Positions 24,930-34,988 are shown, numbered from the stretch's first letter. The stretch is DNA of 64,000 nt from Odoribacter sp. AF15-53 (GCF_003479425.1 NZ_QUHC01000002.1:434001-498000), one strand, 5' to 3'. Made by a program: numbers and translations. The notes: generated from the letters alone by a model not told the origin.

Positions 24930-26441
24930 TTATCTAGGGTTAGCACCAATTTCAGGATTCACGTTCAATTCTTTTTGAGGAATTTGCAACACGTAACGAG
25001 GATCATCTTTTTCTAAAACAGCCGGATCCTTGACCAAACCATAATGTGTCATTGCAGGGCGTGTTGTACGACGAAGATCAAACCAACGTTGTTCTTCAAA
25101 ACAGAATTCCCTTCTTCTTTCATTCCAGATTGTCTCTAGCAAAGTTTCTTGCGTGAAGTTTTCCGGATGCAATCTCCCGGATGTTTCAAAATCTTTCGTT
25201 CTAAACTTCGTTTCGCGCAACGTATTCAAATATCCCACAGCCGTTCCAATCCCATCAGATTTATGAGCATAAGCTTCTGCCAGGATCAAATACATTTCTT
25301 CTGTACGAATGACACGAGTGTACCCATACTCGGAACTCAATTGTACAACAAAATTAAGGTAACTCAATTGATAATACCGATTCTTCATATAACGAATCCG
25401 ATTCCTAGTGTTACGTCTCATAAAATAGTATCTCCGCACATCACCCGTCTCATAAGAACTATACAAAGTTTCACTCGGATAAAAAACAGATTGGGCCGTA
25501 TTACCACCTAATATCATGTAGAGCTCATTAATACCATTCACGAAGAGAACATTTGTATTTTCTTCACTTAAATAACCGATTCCCGGAATACTCTCTTCCG
25601 TCCATTCTGTCAACCGGGATTCCGTATATATCACGGGATTTTCTCCAGCCGCACGCAAATCGAACAAAGCTGGATTAGTCGTAATCACATCTTTCGCAAG
25701 TTCTATGGCAAGATCCCATTCCTGCATATAAAGATACACTCTAGCTAATAAAGCCTTAGCTGCAATCGCAGAAAATCTGGATTTCGCTAAATCCATCGAA
25801 TTTTCTTCCATTAAAGAAATTGCTTTTTTCAAATCATCCACAATCTGCTCGTAAACTTTTTGTAAAGACTCACGTCGATAAGATTTATCATCTGCCGTCG
25901 TTTCTAGATTAATCGGAATACCAGGAGTAACCGCACATGTTGCCGGATCATAAGGAGCCGCATAAATATTCACCAAGTAGAAATATCTAAATGCACGTAA
26001 CGCATAAGCCTCTCCCTTTATATGATTGCGAGTTTTCCGGACAACTTGCTCATCTAGCACGGAACCAATAGCATCGTCAATATTATCTATAACAACATTC
26101 GCATTATAAGCACTATTATAAAAGGTCCCAAAAGTTTCATCGCCATTCGTTAATGTAGATTCAATTTTATCATCCCACATAAATGCCCCCAAATAACTAT
26201 CCGCAACATTCCCAAACCTGGGATCTCGATCTGCTGCAATGTAGTCCATATCATCGGTTAAAACATCAATATAAGGAAGGACCGCTTTTGTTAAATAAGC
26301 ATTATTCAACAATTGATCATAATCATCCGTGGTAGATAGTTTTTGTTTATTCTGTGGTATTTCTTCCAGATACCCATTACAAGACAAAAGGAAAGAACTA
26401 ACACTCACTAGCAGTAATTTATATAAATATCGCTTTTCCAT
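24930..26441 (-). CDS. SusD/RagB family outer-membrane lipoprotein (unit 1)
   Basis: 503 residues. Lipoprotein signal with cysteine in FLLSCNGYLEEIPQNKQ; the DDYDQLLNNAYL start, the TPR-like helices (RAFRYFYLVNIYAAPYD, FSAIAAKALLARVYLYMQEWDLAIELAKDVI) and the C-terminal ERRREFCFEEQRWFDLRRT are classic SusD features. It caps the SusC barrel on the cell surface and helps capture the ligand. The ligand cannot be told from sequence; neighbours suggest peptide rather than glycan, since no glycoside hydrolase is present. It is 10 bases from susC. Confidence 0.95.
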   Translation of the reverse strand: MEKRYLYKLLLVSVSSFLLSCNGYLEEIPQNKQKLSTTDDYDQLLNNAYLTKAVLPYIDVLTDDMDYIAADRDPRFGNVADSYLGAFMWDDKIESTLTNGDETFGTFYNSAYNANVVIDNIDDAIGSVLDEQVVRKTRNHIKGEAYALRAFRYFYLVNIYAAPYDPATCAVTPGIPINLETTADDKSYRRESLQKVYEQIVDDLKKAISLMEENSMDLAKSRFSAIAAKALLARVYLYMQEWDLAIELAKDVITTNPALFDLRAAGENPVIYTESRLTEWTEESIPGIGYLSEENTNVLFVNGINELYMILGGNTAQSVFYPSETLYSSYETGDVRRYYFMRRNTRNRIRYMKNRYYQLSYLNFVVQLSSEYGYTRVIRTEEMYLILAEAYAHKSDGIGTAVGYLNTLRETKFRTKDFETSGRLHPENFTQETLLETIWNERRREFCFEEQRWFDLRRTTRPAMTHYGLVKDPAVLEKDDPRYVLQIPQKELNVNPEIGANPR

Positions 26442-26451
26442 AATTTCTCAA

Positions 26452-29400
26452 TTAAAAGTTGACATTTAACCCAAAAGTAAAAGTCGGGGCTAATGGTAAT
26501 GAGCCATAAGAAGTTGTAGTGTAATTAATTGTTTCCGGATCGTATCCTTTCAATCGCTTATCTGCAATCACAAATATATTCTGCGCCTGGAACTTCAGAG
26601 TCACATTACCCAATTTGCGTCCACCGACAACAACTTTTTCCATCCAACGTGCAGGCAACTGATATTCTAACATCAAATTGCGGAATCTCAGGTAATCACC
26701 AGGTACAACAGTTTGATCAGACAAATTATACCAATCTGTAGCATAAAAATTCCCATCCGCAGTCATAATATAACCTGTTCCTTCAGACAAGGCTGGAATC
26801 GTTTTCCCCGTGTTATCTCGTCCCGGACGCCAACGGTCTTTAATACTACTATTCGCATTCTCATCCGCAGACGGACTTGTGACATAAGCCCTAGCTGGTA
26901 AACGGACCACGTTCTTCAATCCAAAAGCAAATAACATGGATAAAGACAAATTTTTATAAACTATCCTGGTATTTATCCCCCCGGAAAACATCGGATCACG
27001 AGTTCCCTCGTATTTCAAATTAGCAAGATCATACGGAAAGTTCACAATTTCATCATCTGAAACCCCCACGACCTTACCCTCTTTATTATAAAATTGAGGC
27101 ATTCCTTGATCATCCAAACTTGCAAACCGATACGAGAACATACCATTTACAGGTTTTCCTTTATACACTTCACCCGGAGTATAAACACTCTGTACCAAGT
27201 ATTTCGTTTGAGCCGTACTCGTGGATTTAGTCACTTTATTTTTTACATACCCCATATTGAAAGCAACTGTCCATCGCCAATTTTTCATCTTAATAATCGT
27301 TCCATTCAATCCGATATCTATCCCCTCGTTACGTACATCCGCATAATTCACATACTTACCCGAAAAACCAGACACTGAAGAAACTTCTTTGTAAGCGATC
27401 AAATCTTTACTTTTATCCAAATAGTAATCAATATCCAACACCAACCGATTATCAAACAACCCAACTTCCAATCCAACATTAAATGATGCCGTTGTTTCCC
27501 ATTTCAAGTCTGGATTCGGAGCTTGCTGAATCTCCATTTCAAATAAGCCGGTTACCGGATTAGGAGGAAGAGCGGAAGCAATAATCGAAGGACTACTATC
27601 TTCCACAATATTTCCACGTAGACCATAAGAAGCACGAAGAGCCAAATTACTAATTTCATTGCAATTTTCTAAAAAGGATTCATTACTTATAATCCATCTT
27701 CCCGACACGGACCATAAAGGTAAATAACGGTATTTCGGGTTAGAACCAAAAAGATTCGAGCCATCAAAACGAATATTTGCATTCAACACGTAACGATTAT
27801 CATACATGGCGGAAAGTACACCATAATAAGATATATTGGAACGATCTACTAAACTTCTTGTCACTTTATTCCGTTTCAAAATACCCGTTGATTTTCCCAA
27901 CGCTGGTTCGTAAAAAGTATTACCCCTGTCATGAAAATATCCATATGTATTTGACACCAAACCTTTATAATTTGTATTTCGAAATTCTTGTCCTAATAAC
28001 ACATCTATAGACAAATTATTCGTTAAAGTAGCTTTATATGTCAAATTATTACGAATCAATGAAGAACGCTGCTCATAAGTAGTTTCATTATACACTCCAC
28101 CATAAGGTAATGGAGATTTTTCTATATCCTCATCCGCCCCCTCTCCATACGCATACCCTCTGATATCTGCGACATAAGCACTCTTTTCCGTGGCATGATC
28201 CCGAACCGTGGAATGAGAAGATGCATAACTAAACAAACCCTCGTATTTCAAACCTTTATACAAATTGACAGATAAATTGACAATACCTTTCATATCTGTT
28301 TGTGTACTTTCATTACTTGTATTTGCCAATTCATTTAAGATATTAAATTTAGTACTTCTCCCCAAAACCGTCCCCAAATAGTAATACAAATCTCCGTTTT
28401 CTTCTCGCAAAGGTACCGCTCTAGACGTACGAACGGCATAATTGAACAAATCGATGGACGAATGGTACATTTCTCGGTCACGACGATCAACTTGAAGAAT
28501 CGCACCTAAATTAACTCCTTGAAATAATCCGGTATTAATTTTTACCATTCCACCATAATTCTTGTAATCACTTGCTTTATCAACCCCCTCTTCACCGTTA
28601 TAGTTCAAAGAAACATAGTAATTCATTTTCTCTGTTCCCCCGGAAACACTCAAATTATGTGTTTGCGTGTAGGCATTCCGAAATAAAACTTTAAACCAAT
28701 TTGTATTTACTTGTTCTAATTTATTGGCCAAGAGATTCATCTCGTCCCGGGTCATTCGTCCAAGAGCATAGCTATTTAGTAAGCCTTCCAATCCTGGTCC
28801 CCCGTCTCCATACGCTCCTCCCCAAACAGACAAGCCATCCTCATAATTTTCCCAAGTTAACGCAACACGTTCTTTCGAATTCAATAAATCAAAATCATCA
28901 TAATGCGGACGTATACTCACGGTCGAAGTATGTTGATAAGATAAATTAAAATCACCAGCTTTCCCTTTTTTAGTAGTCACTACAATAACCCCGTTAGCTG
29001 CACGAGTTCCATAAATCGCCGTTGCCGATGCATCTTTCAACACCGTGATACTTTCAATATCATTCGGATTAATTCCACCGATCACGGAATTAAACATATT
29101 CATCACGTCCGGACTATTCAAATCTGCCGCCGTCACCGGGACTGAATTCTCCAGAATCACACCATCCAAAACCCACAACGGATCCGCATTACCTGAAATG
29201 GTCGCCGTACCACGAATTCTGATTTTCGGTGCCGCACCCGGTGCTGCTGAAGTATTTACAACCGAAAGTCCCGGAACAACACCCTGCAGCATCTGCTCGA
29301 TACTGGAAGCCCCGATCGTCTTCAATTCACTGGTTTTCACGGTAACAACCGAACTCGTCAAATTCCGTTTCTCGATCTGCTGATAACCGGTAACCACGAT

Positions 29401-30042
29401 CTCCCCCAAACTTTCAGATTCATCTTCCAGAATGATCGTTAACGGTTTCTGACCGTTCTTAAAAGTCACATCCTTCGTTTTCATCCCGACAAACGAGAAA
29501 CGTAGCGCCACACTATCCTGAACAGGAACTTTCAACAAGAACTCCCCGTTCCCATCTGTTGCACTTCCCAATGTGGTTCCCACGATAAGAACGGTTACCC
29601 CCGGAAGAGGTTCACCGTTTTTATCCTTCACCACTCCTTTAATCTCCATCTGCTTGTTTTCCTGTTGGGCCGGATTCTCTCCCTCGAACCGCACCATGAT
29701 AATATCATCCCGAAAAGAATACGTGAATCCAGTCCCCGCAAACACACGATCCAACACGTTTTTCACGCTTTCATTCTCGGCTTTCACGGTCAATTTATCC
29801 AAACGGGCCGCTTGTTCCGTGTTGTAAATAAAATGCAATTTGGTTTGACGTTGAATCTCCCCGAACAAAGTTTTAATTGACACTTCCTGCAAATTCAAAC
29901 TGACTTTCTGTTGTTGTGCAAAACAATTCGCTGAAAGAGAAAACGTGATACAGCACATCAATAAAGTAAAGAGTTTCATTGTTTTCCAGAATTTTTGCCC
30001 ATGAGGTCGATAAACCCGAAGGCATAATAGAATTTTTTCCAT
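26452..30042 (-). CDS. SusC/RagA TonB-linked outer-membrane receptor with STN domain (unit 1)
   Basis: About 1196 residues from the ATG at 30042; an ATG at 30072 adds ten residues before the signal peptide. Order: signal peptide (ending NCFAQQ); STN signalling domain (VSLNLQEVSIKTLFGEIQRQ onward, about 45-115); carboxypeptidase-regulatory-like domain (IKGVVKDKNGEPLPGVTVLI); plug with the SusC signatures IRIRGTATISGNADPLWVLDG and SITVLKDASATAIYGTRAANGVI; 22-strand barrel ending FTFGLNVNF. The STN domain should contact the FecR protein encoded just upstream. Imports a ligand captured with SusD, powered by TonB-ExbBD. Confidence 0.95.
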   Translation of the reverse strand: MEKILLCLRVYRPHGQKFWKTMKLFTLLMCCITFSLSANCFAQQQKVSLNLQEVSIKTLFGEIQRQTKLHFIYNTEQAARLDKLTVKAENESVKNVLDRVFAGTGFTYSFRDDIIMVRFEGENPAQQENKQMEIKGVVKDKNGEPLPGVTVLIVGTTLGSATDGNGEFLLKVPVQDSVALRFSFVGMKTKDVTFKNGQKPLTIILEDESESLGEIVVTGYQQIEKRNLTSSVVTVKTSELKTIGASSIEQMLQGVVPGLSVVNTSAAPGAAPKIRIRGTATISGNADPLWVLDGVILENSVPVTAADLNSPDVMNMFNSVIGGINPNDIESITVLKDASATAIYGTRAANGVIVVTTKKGKAGDFNLSYQHTSTVSIRPHYDDFDLLNSKERVALTWENYEDGLSVWGGAYGDGGPGLEGLLNSYALGRMTRDEMNLLANKLEQVNTNWFKVLFRNAYTQTHNLSVSGGTEKMNYYVSLNYNGEEGVDKASDYKNYGGMVKINTGLFQGVNLGAILQVDRRDREMYHSSIDLFNYAVRTSRAVPLREENGDLYYYLGTVLGRSTKFNILNELANTSNESTQTDMKGIVNLSVNLYKGLKYEGLFSYASSHSTVRDHATEKSAYVADIRGYAYGEGADEDIEKSPLPYGGVYNETTYEQRSSLIRNNLTYKATLTNNLSIDVLLGQEFRNTNYKGLVSNTYGYFHDRGNTFYEPALGKSTGILKRNKVTRSLVDRSNISYYGVLSAMYDNRYVLNANIRFDGSNLFGSNPKYRYLPLWSVSGRWIISNESFLENCNEISNLALRASYGLRGNIVEDSSPSIIASALPPNPVTGLFEMEIQQAPNPDLKWETTASFNVGLEVGLFDNRLVLDIDYYLDKSKDLIAYKEVSSVSGFSGKYVNYADVRNEGIDIGLNGTIIKMKNWRWTVAFNMGYVKNKVTKSTSTAQTKYLVQSVYTPGEVYKGKPVNGMFSYRFASLDDQGMPQFYNKEGKVVGVSDDEIVNFPYDLANLKYEGTRDPMFSGGINTRIVYKNLSLSMLFAFGLKNVVRLPARAYVTSPSADENANSSIKDRWRPGRDNTGKTIPALSEGTGYIMTADGNFYATDWYNLSDQTVVPGDYLRFRNLMLEYQLPARWMEKVVVGGRKLGNVTLKFQAQNIFVIADKRLKGYDPETINYTTTSYGSLPLAPTFTFGLNVNF

Positions 30043-30055
30043 ACCTTTGTAGTTG

Positions 30056-30158
30056 AATGTTAGTAATTCCAATAGGCGCTGCTCGTAACTTCAGCCTATT
30101 GATCTATTATCATTGATGGCGGAAAATGCTCGTAACATTTTCCGCTATTCTTTTTATT
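30056..30158 (+). ncRNA. Predicted antisense RNA opposite the susC leader (unit 1)
   Basis: On the plus strand an exact -7 box, TACCTTTG (30042-30049), overlaps the susC start codon on the other strand. About 100 bases on, GCGGAAAATG (30119-30128) pairs with CATTTTCCGC (30136-30145), followed by TATTCTTTTTATT, a terminator in the plus direction only. A second stem, AATAGGC (30071-30077)/GCCTATT (30094-30100), lies between; both loops contain CTCGTAA. Such an RNA would be complementary to the susC 5' leader. The same box-stem-terminator order recurs at units 2 and 3. cis-antisense RNAs beside susC are known in Bacteroides fragilis (DonS); the equivalence is inference. Confidence 0.55.
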
Positions 30159-31329
30159 CCATTACGATAATCGTCCTTCCTTTCACCGAGAACTTCACCT
30201 GTGTCACCCCGGATATCGCATCAAGAATATGAGAAATATCCTCGTAACGTCCCAAGTGTCCCGTGAAATGCAATTGTTTCAAACTAGCAGTCTGGAAGAA
30301 CACATCCACGTCATACCACAAGGACAGGGTATTCATAATATCTTCCAAACTCTTGCCATCAAACACGAACTCTTGATTTTTCCACGCCACGTAAGACAAC
30401 ACATCCACGTCACGAATTTCCATCGTCCCTTTCTCCCGGTCATAAAGAGCCAATTGTCCCGGTTCTACCGCGAATTCGACATCACTATTTTTTTCCTGAA
30501 TTCCAATTTTACCTTCGACCAAAACCGTCTGAATATTCGCTAAATTGTACGTGTTTACATTAAAAGATGTTCCATAGACTTTAATCTTTAAATCATCTGT
30601 AACTACAAGAAACGGACGTGCAGTATCTTTTATCACTTCAAAAAATCCCTCTCCCGAAAGAAACACTTCCCGCACATCCGAATTAAAAGCAACTGGATAA
30701 CGCAATTCACTCCCGGAATTCAAATATACCATTGTCCCGTCCGAAAGCGTGATCGTGTACTCTCCTCCCCGGGGAACCTCCAACACATTATACACGGTTT
30801 CTCCTTTATTGGCAACTTGCTCCGGGTACACGACTCCGGAAGCGTTATTCTTCACGGCAACTCCTTTCGCCACCTCCAAACGCACCTCATCCTCTCCCGC
30901 CAGTTCAATCACCCGGTTATTGTCCAAACGCAAAATTGCCTTGCTTTTCCCCGGTTGGATTTCCGTAACTTTATACTTCGTCCGTTGAGATTTCCCAGAG
31001 TCATTCACTATATAATACCCAACCGCAACGATCATCAAAGGCAACATAACAGCAGCCACCCATCTGTACCAATGCATTCCTTTACTCTTAGCGGTAGGCT
31101 TGATTCCTCCCATCCCACTCACATGCTTCCAAGCTATGTCTTTATCTATTTTTTCAAAAGCCTCGAAATCCCGGGCCACGTCCCCATTCATACAGACACG
31201 ATCAAACAATTCCTTGTGAGACGGATCTTGTTGAAGCCACGTTTCCAACAGCCTCTTTTCCTCCCCGGACAAATCACTCACCAGATAGAGTTGAATCAGT
31301 TGTATTATATTTTCGTCGTAATGTATCAT
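30154..31329 (-). CDS. FecR family anti-sigma factor (unit 1)
   Basis: 391 residues. N-terminal cytoplasmic helical region (about 1-85) to hold the sigma factor, one membrane helix at about 88-108 (RWVAAVMLPLMIVAVGYYIV), periplasmic FecR domain (LEVPRGGEYTITLSDGTMVYLNSGSELRYP, about 190-300) and C-terminal DUF4974 domain (LEDIMNTLSLWYDVDVFF), the part expected to meet the SusC STN domain. It senses ligand-loaded SusC and frees the ECF sigma factor. It lies between the sigma gene (81 bases upstream) and susC. Confidence 0.94.
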   Translation of the reverse strand: MIHYDENIIQLIQLYLVSDLSGEEKRLLETWLQQDPSHKELFDRVCMNGDVARDFEAFEKIDKDIAWKHVSGMGGIKPTAKSKGMHWYRWVAAVMLPLMIVAVGYYIVNDSGKSQRTKYKVTEIQPGKSKAILRLDNNRVIELAGEDEVRLEVAKGVAVKNNASGVVYPEQVANKGETVYNVLEVPRGGEYTITLSDGTMVYLNSGSELRYPVAFNSDVREVFLSGEGFFEVIKDTARPFLVVTDDLKIKVYGTSFNVNTYNLANIQTVLVEGKIGIQEKNSDVEFAVEPGQLALYDREKGTMEIRDVDVLSYVAWKNQEFVFDGKSLEDIMNTLSLWYDVDVFFQTASLKQLHFTGHLGRYEDISHILDAISGVTQVKFSVKGRTIIVME

Positions 31330-31410
31330 TCTGGTTATTTTACACCAAAGACGACGAGAGACAAAAAAAGGAGTATAAAAAATCGACTTTTTTTCTAAAA
31401 AAATTTCAGA

Positions 31411-31977
31411 TCACATGAAACCAGCTCGAAATAAGGCATATAGAACATACAAGGCCCCTAGTCTTTCACGAATATAATTTATAGCATTTCTTTTTTGAGT
31501 TTTCACGGTTAACTCGGAAATCTGGAGCAATTCGGCAATCTCCTTATTTTTTTTCCCTTCCAGATAATATTTAAACACTTCCTTACACCGCTTGGGTAAT
31601 TCATCCAGCACCTGATATAAACGCCGGTAAATCTCGTTCTCCATAATTTCCAGTTCCGGCTCCTCCCCCGATTCCGCATGCAGGATAGTATATTTAATAT
31701 ATTTTCCTTCAACTTCCTTGTGTTTCAAATAATCCAACGAAGCATTCTTGACCGAGTTATAAAGGAAATTCTTAAAACCGTAATATGAACTGTAGCAGGT
31801 ATCACGTTCCCATACCTGCACGAATAAATCCTGCACGATATCTTCTGCCGTTTCTTGTCTTTCTACCCATCTCATCGCGTACAACACAAGATAACGATAA
31901 AATCGATCAAATAATTCACGGAAAGCCTGAACGTACTTACAATTCAACTGCTCTATCAATTCCTCATCCCGAGACAT
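31411..31977 (-). CDS. ECF RNA polymerase sigma factor (unit 1)
   Basis: 188 residues. Region 2 (FRELFDRFYRYLVLYAMRWVERQETAEDIVQDLFVQVWE, about 16-55) and region 4 (LDELPKRCKEVFKYYLEGKKNKEIAELLQISELTVKTQKRNAINYIRERL, about 120-172) are both present and intact; no region 3, as expected for the ECF group. Pairs with the FecR protein downstream and should direct transcription of susC. It has a housekeeping promoter box at 31999-32006. Confidence 0.95.
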   Translation of the reverse strand: MSRDEELIEQLNCKYVQAFRELFDRFYRYLVLYAMRWVERQETAEDIVQDLFVQVWERDTCYSSYYGFKNFLYNSVKNASLDYLKHKEVEGKYIKYTILHAESGEEPELEIMENEIYRRLYQVLDELPKRCKEVFKYYLEGKKNKEIAELLQISELTVKTQKRNAINYIRERLGALYVLYALFRAGFM

Positions 31978-31998
31978 CTTCTATATATTTATAAGAAT

Positions 31999-32006
31999 CA
32001 AAAATA
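31999..32006 (-). promoter_or_regulatory. -7 box of the unit 1 sigma-fecR genes
   Basis: TATTTTTG on the minus strand, 22 bases before the sigma start. No clear -33 TTTG is seen. Confidence 0.5.
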
Positions 32007-32081
32007 GTAAAAAAAGGAAACAGTGGAAAGAAAATACATAATTTTCAATCGACTTCCGTCCATTTAGCCACAAATAAAAGT

Positions 32082-32089
32082 TACATTTG
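32082..32089 (+). promoter_or_regulatory. -7 box of the M64 peptidase gene
   Basis: TACATTTG on the plus strand, 39 bases before the ATG. It is divergent from the sigma gene promoter about 75 bases away. Confidence 0.5.
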
Positions 32090-32127
32090 TCCAAATATCA
32101 ATTATCAAACAATATTTAGACAGATTT

Positions 32128-33405
32128 ATGAAACAAGGATTGAAATGGTTTGTTTGCGTAATTTTATTGTTCCAAGCAAATCTTACATGGGCTCAATTTG
32201 ACAAGTACTTCCACAACAAAACGCTTCGCATGGACTACGCTCATTGCGGAGACAGTCAACATGACGAGATTTATTTCGAGGAATTACTCGAAGAACCCTA
32301 CTGGGGAGGTTCTAAAACCAATTTGATCGACACCATGTTTTACGGTAATTATTATCTAAACGTTTACGATGTCGCAACGAACAAATTGATCTATTCCCGG
32401 GGCTATTGCACTCTCTTCGGGGAATGGCAAACTATTGACGAAGCCAAAACCACCCGGCGCTGTTGTTCGGAAACCGTAGTGATGCCTTTCCCCAAAAATG
32501 ATATACGTATAGAAATCTCTTGCCGTAACAAGAAAGGCAAATTCGTGAAAAAATTCGAACACACCGTGAATGTTGACAGTTACTTTATCAAAAAGGATAG
32601 GCGTATGACATACCCGACCTTCGACGTGCATTACACGGGTAACCCGGCTCGTCGAGTTGATATCGTCCTTCTTCCGGAAGGATACACAGCCGATGAAATG
32701 GAACAATTCAAAGCAGATTGTAAACGTTTTGCCGAAGGTTTATTCAGCCTCTCACCCTACAAAGAGAGCCAAGGATTATTCAACATCCGGGCCGTTCTCG
32801 CCCCCTCGCAAGAATCCGGCGTGGATATTCCCGGCGAATACATCTGGAAAAACACCATCTTGAATTCCGCTTTCTACACCTTTGACATGGAGCGTTACAT
32901 CATGACCTATGACAATAAAAGCTTGCGGGATCTCGCCGCTAACGTTCCTTACGACTTCATTTACATCATCGCCAACACGCAGAAATACGGCGGAGGAGCC
33001 ATCTACAACCATTACGGGATAAGCGTCGCCGGCAACCAACATGCGGCAAAAGTATATGTACATGAATTCGGCCACCTATTCCTCGGTCTTGGCGATGAAT
33101 ACGTGGGCGGCTCCAGCTATAACGATATGTATCCCAAAGGAGTTGAACCCTGGGAAGCCAACCTGACGACCTTGGTAAACTTTGACAAGAAATGGAAAGA
33201 TATGCTTGATAAAGATACCCCGGTCCCCACACCTTTCGATTCAAGCAATCCCCAAAAACTCGGCGTTTACGAGGGTGGGGGCTATGTTTCCAAAGGCGTC
33301 TATCGTCCCCGCTACGATTGCCTGATGAACACCCTTTCCGGCAACGACTTCTGCCCCGTCTGCACGAGAGCGATCAGGAAACAAATTGATTTTTACACGA
33401 GATAA
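32128..33405 (+). CDS. Secreted M64 family (IgA-type) metallopeptidase
   Basis: 425 residues. Signal peptide MKQGLKWFVCVILLFQANLTWAQ. Residues about 25-150 form the beta-rich M64 N-terminal domain. The peptidase M64 domain starts near RVDIVLLPEGYTADEMEQF and has an intact zinc motif HEFGHLFLGLGDEY at 312-325; paired cysteines near the end (CLMN, FCPVC) are usual. The family includes the Clostridium IgA peptidase, but Bacteroidales members have varied or unknown substrates. The only plus-strand gene among the three SusC/SusD units, it has its own promoter and terminator and could supply peptides to them. Confidence 0.9.
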   Translation: MKQGLKWFVCVILLFQANLTWAQFDKYFHNKTLRMDYAHCGDSQHDEIYFEELLEEPYWGGSKTNLIDTMFYGNYYLNVYDVATNKLIYSRGYCTLFGEWQTIDEAKTTRRCCSETVVMPFPKNDIRIEISCRNKKGKFVKKFEHTVNVDSYFIKKDRRMTYPTFDVHYTGNPARRVDIVLLPEGYTADEMEQFKADCKRFAEGLFSLSPYKESQGLFNIRAVLAPSQESGVDIPGEYIWKNTILNSAFYTFDMERYIMTYDNKSLRDLAANVPYDFIYIIANTQKYGGGAIYNHYGISVAGNQHAAKVYVHEFGHLFLGLGDEYVGGSSYNDMYPKGVEPWEANLTTLVNFDKKWKDMLDKDTPVPTPFDSSNPQKLGVYEGGGYVSKGVYRPRYDCLMNTLSGNDFCPVCTRAIRKQIDFYTR

Positions 33406-33411
33406 AACAAT

Positions 33412-33440
33412 AAATCGTACCGAGCACGGTACGATTTTAT
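33412..33440 (+). terminator. Intrinsic terminator of the M64 gene
   Basis: AAATCGTACCG (33412-33422) pairs with CGGTACGATTT (33427-33437) around a 4-base loop, followed by TTAT. Confidence 0.75.
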
Positions 33441-33524
33441 CACAAAATAGTTATCGCATTTGACAATACAGGAACAAACTTCGAATATAAAATCCCCTTA
33501 TGGTTATCGGAATGATGTATTAAT

Positions 33525-33562
33525 GTAAAAATCGCCCCACGATCTTTAGGATGTGGGGCGAT
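33525..33562 (-). terminator. Intrinsic terminator of SusC/SusD unit 2
   Basis: ATCGCCCCAC (33531-33540) pairs with GTGGGGCGAT (33553-33562); in the minus direction a TTTTTA run follows the stem. It lies 21 bases past the stop of the lipoprotein gene. Confidence 0.8.
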
Positions 33563-33583
33563 GACTTCACACACAAACAATAT

Positions 33584-34963
33584 TTATTTCCCAGTAAACG
33601 CCCAATCGGACTTATATGCCCACCGGGACGGGCATTGTTTCAAAACCATTCTTAACCGTTTCACTTGATCGACGGAAAGAGAATTTTTATAACTATACAT
33701 ATCCATCACGTTAAAAGAGGTAAAATATTCCATCGGACGAGTCGGATCATTCTCTGGCTGGCCATCTAAATTATTCCCCTTAAAAACAGAAGGATAAAAA
33801 CCATAATCAAAGCTATATGTATCCGGACAATAGTCACTATCCCCATCTTCATTCAAATATTTGTACAAATCACATCTAGTTTGCAGAATCCCCAAATATT
33901 CTGCAATAGGAGTAGCCAAACTGAATTCATTCTTACCTTGTACGTTTGTTGGTTTATAAAGAGCTGTCATATTCACCATAAGTCCTACTTCCAGACAGTT
34001 CTCAACATCATCTAATGTAAAAGAATCTTTATGCTCCATCTCAACACCGGGAATTGAAGCCAAATCATAATCTGAATGCATCACGGTAGGTGGCATAAAC
34101 TTATATGAAGTTCCAGCCCCGGTAGTTGAAGTTCCAGTTGTAAATTTAGCTAACCATATATTCAAGTATTTATTCGGATTCCAAATAAGACGTTTCCATT
34201 TAGCCAAAATATACTCCATATATTTAGTTGTCTTATTAGAAGAGGTTCCCATATTTGTAAAATCTGTCGCTGAGATATTTTCAATATTCTTTCCGGGTTC
34301 TTGCATTTTTAATCCATTCTGGTCATAAGTAGCCAACTTAAATACCACCTTTGCATTCCCGGCATTAGGATCCGTCGTAATTTTCCGATTAAAAGCATCA
34401 GAAACCCGTTGAAGCTGTTCTTCCAAAAATTCAACACTCATATCATACGTGGGAGTCGCCGTTGCAGGCGGTACTAGTAGGTGAAAAATTACAGGAATCA
34501 CGATTTCATCATAACTCTCATCAGGCAATTCTCTAATCGTGATATTCAAATGATTACTTTCCAAATCTCCACCTTTTGCATAAAATCGTAAAACAGTCCC
34601 CGGAGTCTCCGTTGTTGTCGAATAATAATTATCTTTCAACACATTACCATTTTGATCATATACTTTAATATAATCGGCAGGTATTTGATCGGCAGGTACT
34701 AAAAATTCTTCTTCAATCTCTTTTGCATAGAACTCATTAGTTTCATCATCCCGCCCATAAGACATTGCCTTTCTTTTGGCATATACAAATGTATGAAAAC
34801 CCATCTTACAAACGCCATTAGGTAACAAGGTCTTGTGATCCGCACGTAATTCTATTTTTGAAATTTCATTCGGTGAAATTTTCAAATCGAGAATGACACT
34901 TTCATCTTTCGCACATGAGCTGATAAACAGCATCATAACAAAAAAACTTAATATTTTATTCAT
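33584..34963 (-). CDS. M43/pappalysin-like lipoprotein with all zinc ligands replaced (unit 2)
   Basis: 459 residues, lipoprotein signal ending FISSCAK. An N-terminal beta domain (about 20-160) precedes a metalloproteinase-like domain: PVIFHLLVPP, LEEQLQRVSDAFN, LIWNPNKYLNIWLAKF, then DSDYCPDTYSFDY and the Met-turn-like FNVMDMYSYKNSLSVDQVKRLRMVL, the landmarks of M43-type (HExxHxxGxxH) enzymes. At the zinc motif it reads T351-P-I-A-E-Y-L-G-I-L-Q361, so the three histidines and the catalytic Glu are replaced while the LG core is kept. It is probably a catalytically dead surface ligand-binding protein. Closely similar to 42367-43752. It follows susD by 25 bases. Confidence 0.8.
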   Translation of the reverse strand: MNKILSFFVMMLFISSCAKDESVILDLKISPNEISKIELRADHKTLLPNGVCKMGFHTFVYAKRKAMSYGRDDETNEFYAKEIEEEFLVPADQIPADYIKVYDQNGNVLKDNYYSTTTETPGTVLRFYAKGGDLESNHLNITIRELPDESYDEIVIPVIFHLLVPPATATPTYDMSVEFLEEQLQRVSDAFNRKITTDPNAGNAKVVFKLATYDQNGLKMQEPGKNIENISATDFTNMGTSSNKTTKYMEYILAKWKRLIWNPNKYLNIWLAKFTTGTSTTGAGTSYKFMPPTVMHSDYDLASIPGVEMEHKDSFTLDDVENCLEVGLMVNMTALYKPTNVQGKNEFSLATPIAEYLGILQTRCDLYKYLNEDGDSDYCPDTYSFDYGFYPSVFKGNNLDGQPENDPTRPMEYFTSFNVMDMYSYKNSLSVDQVKRLRMVLKQCPSRWAYKSDWAFTGK

Positions 34964-34988
34964 AACGTGATTTTTATAAGCGTTATTA

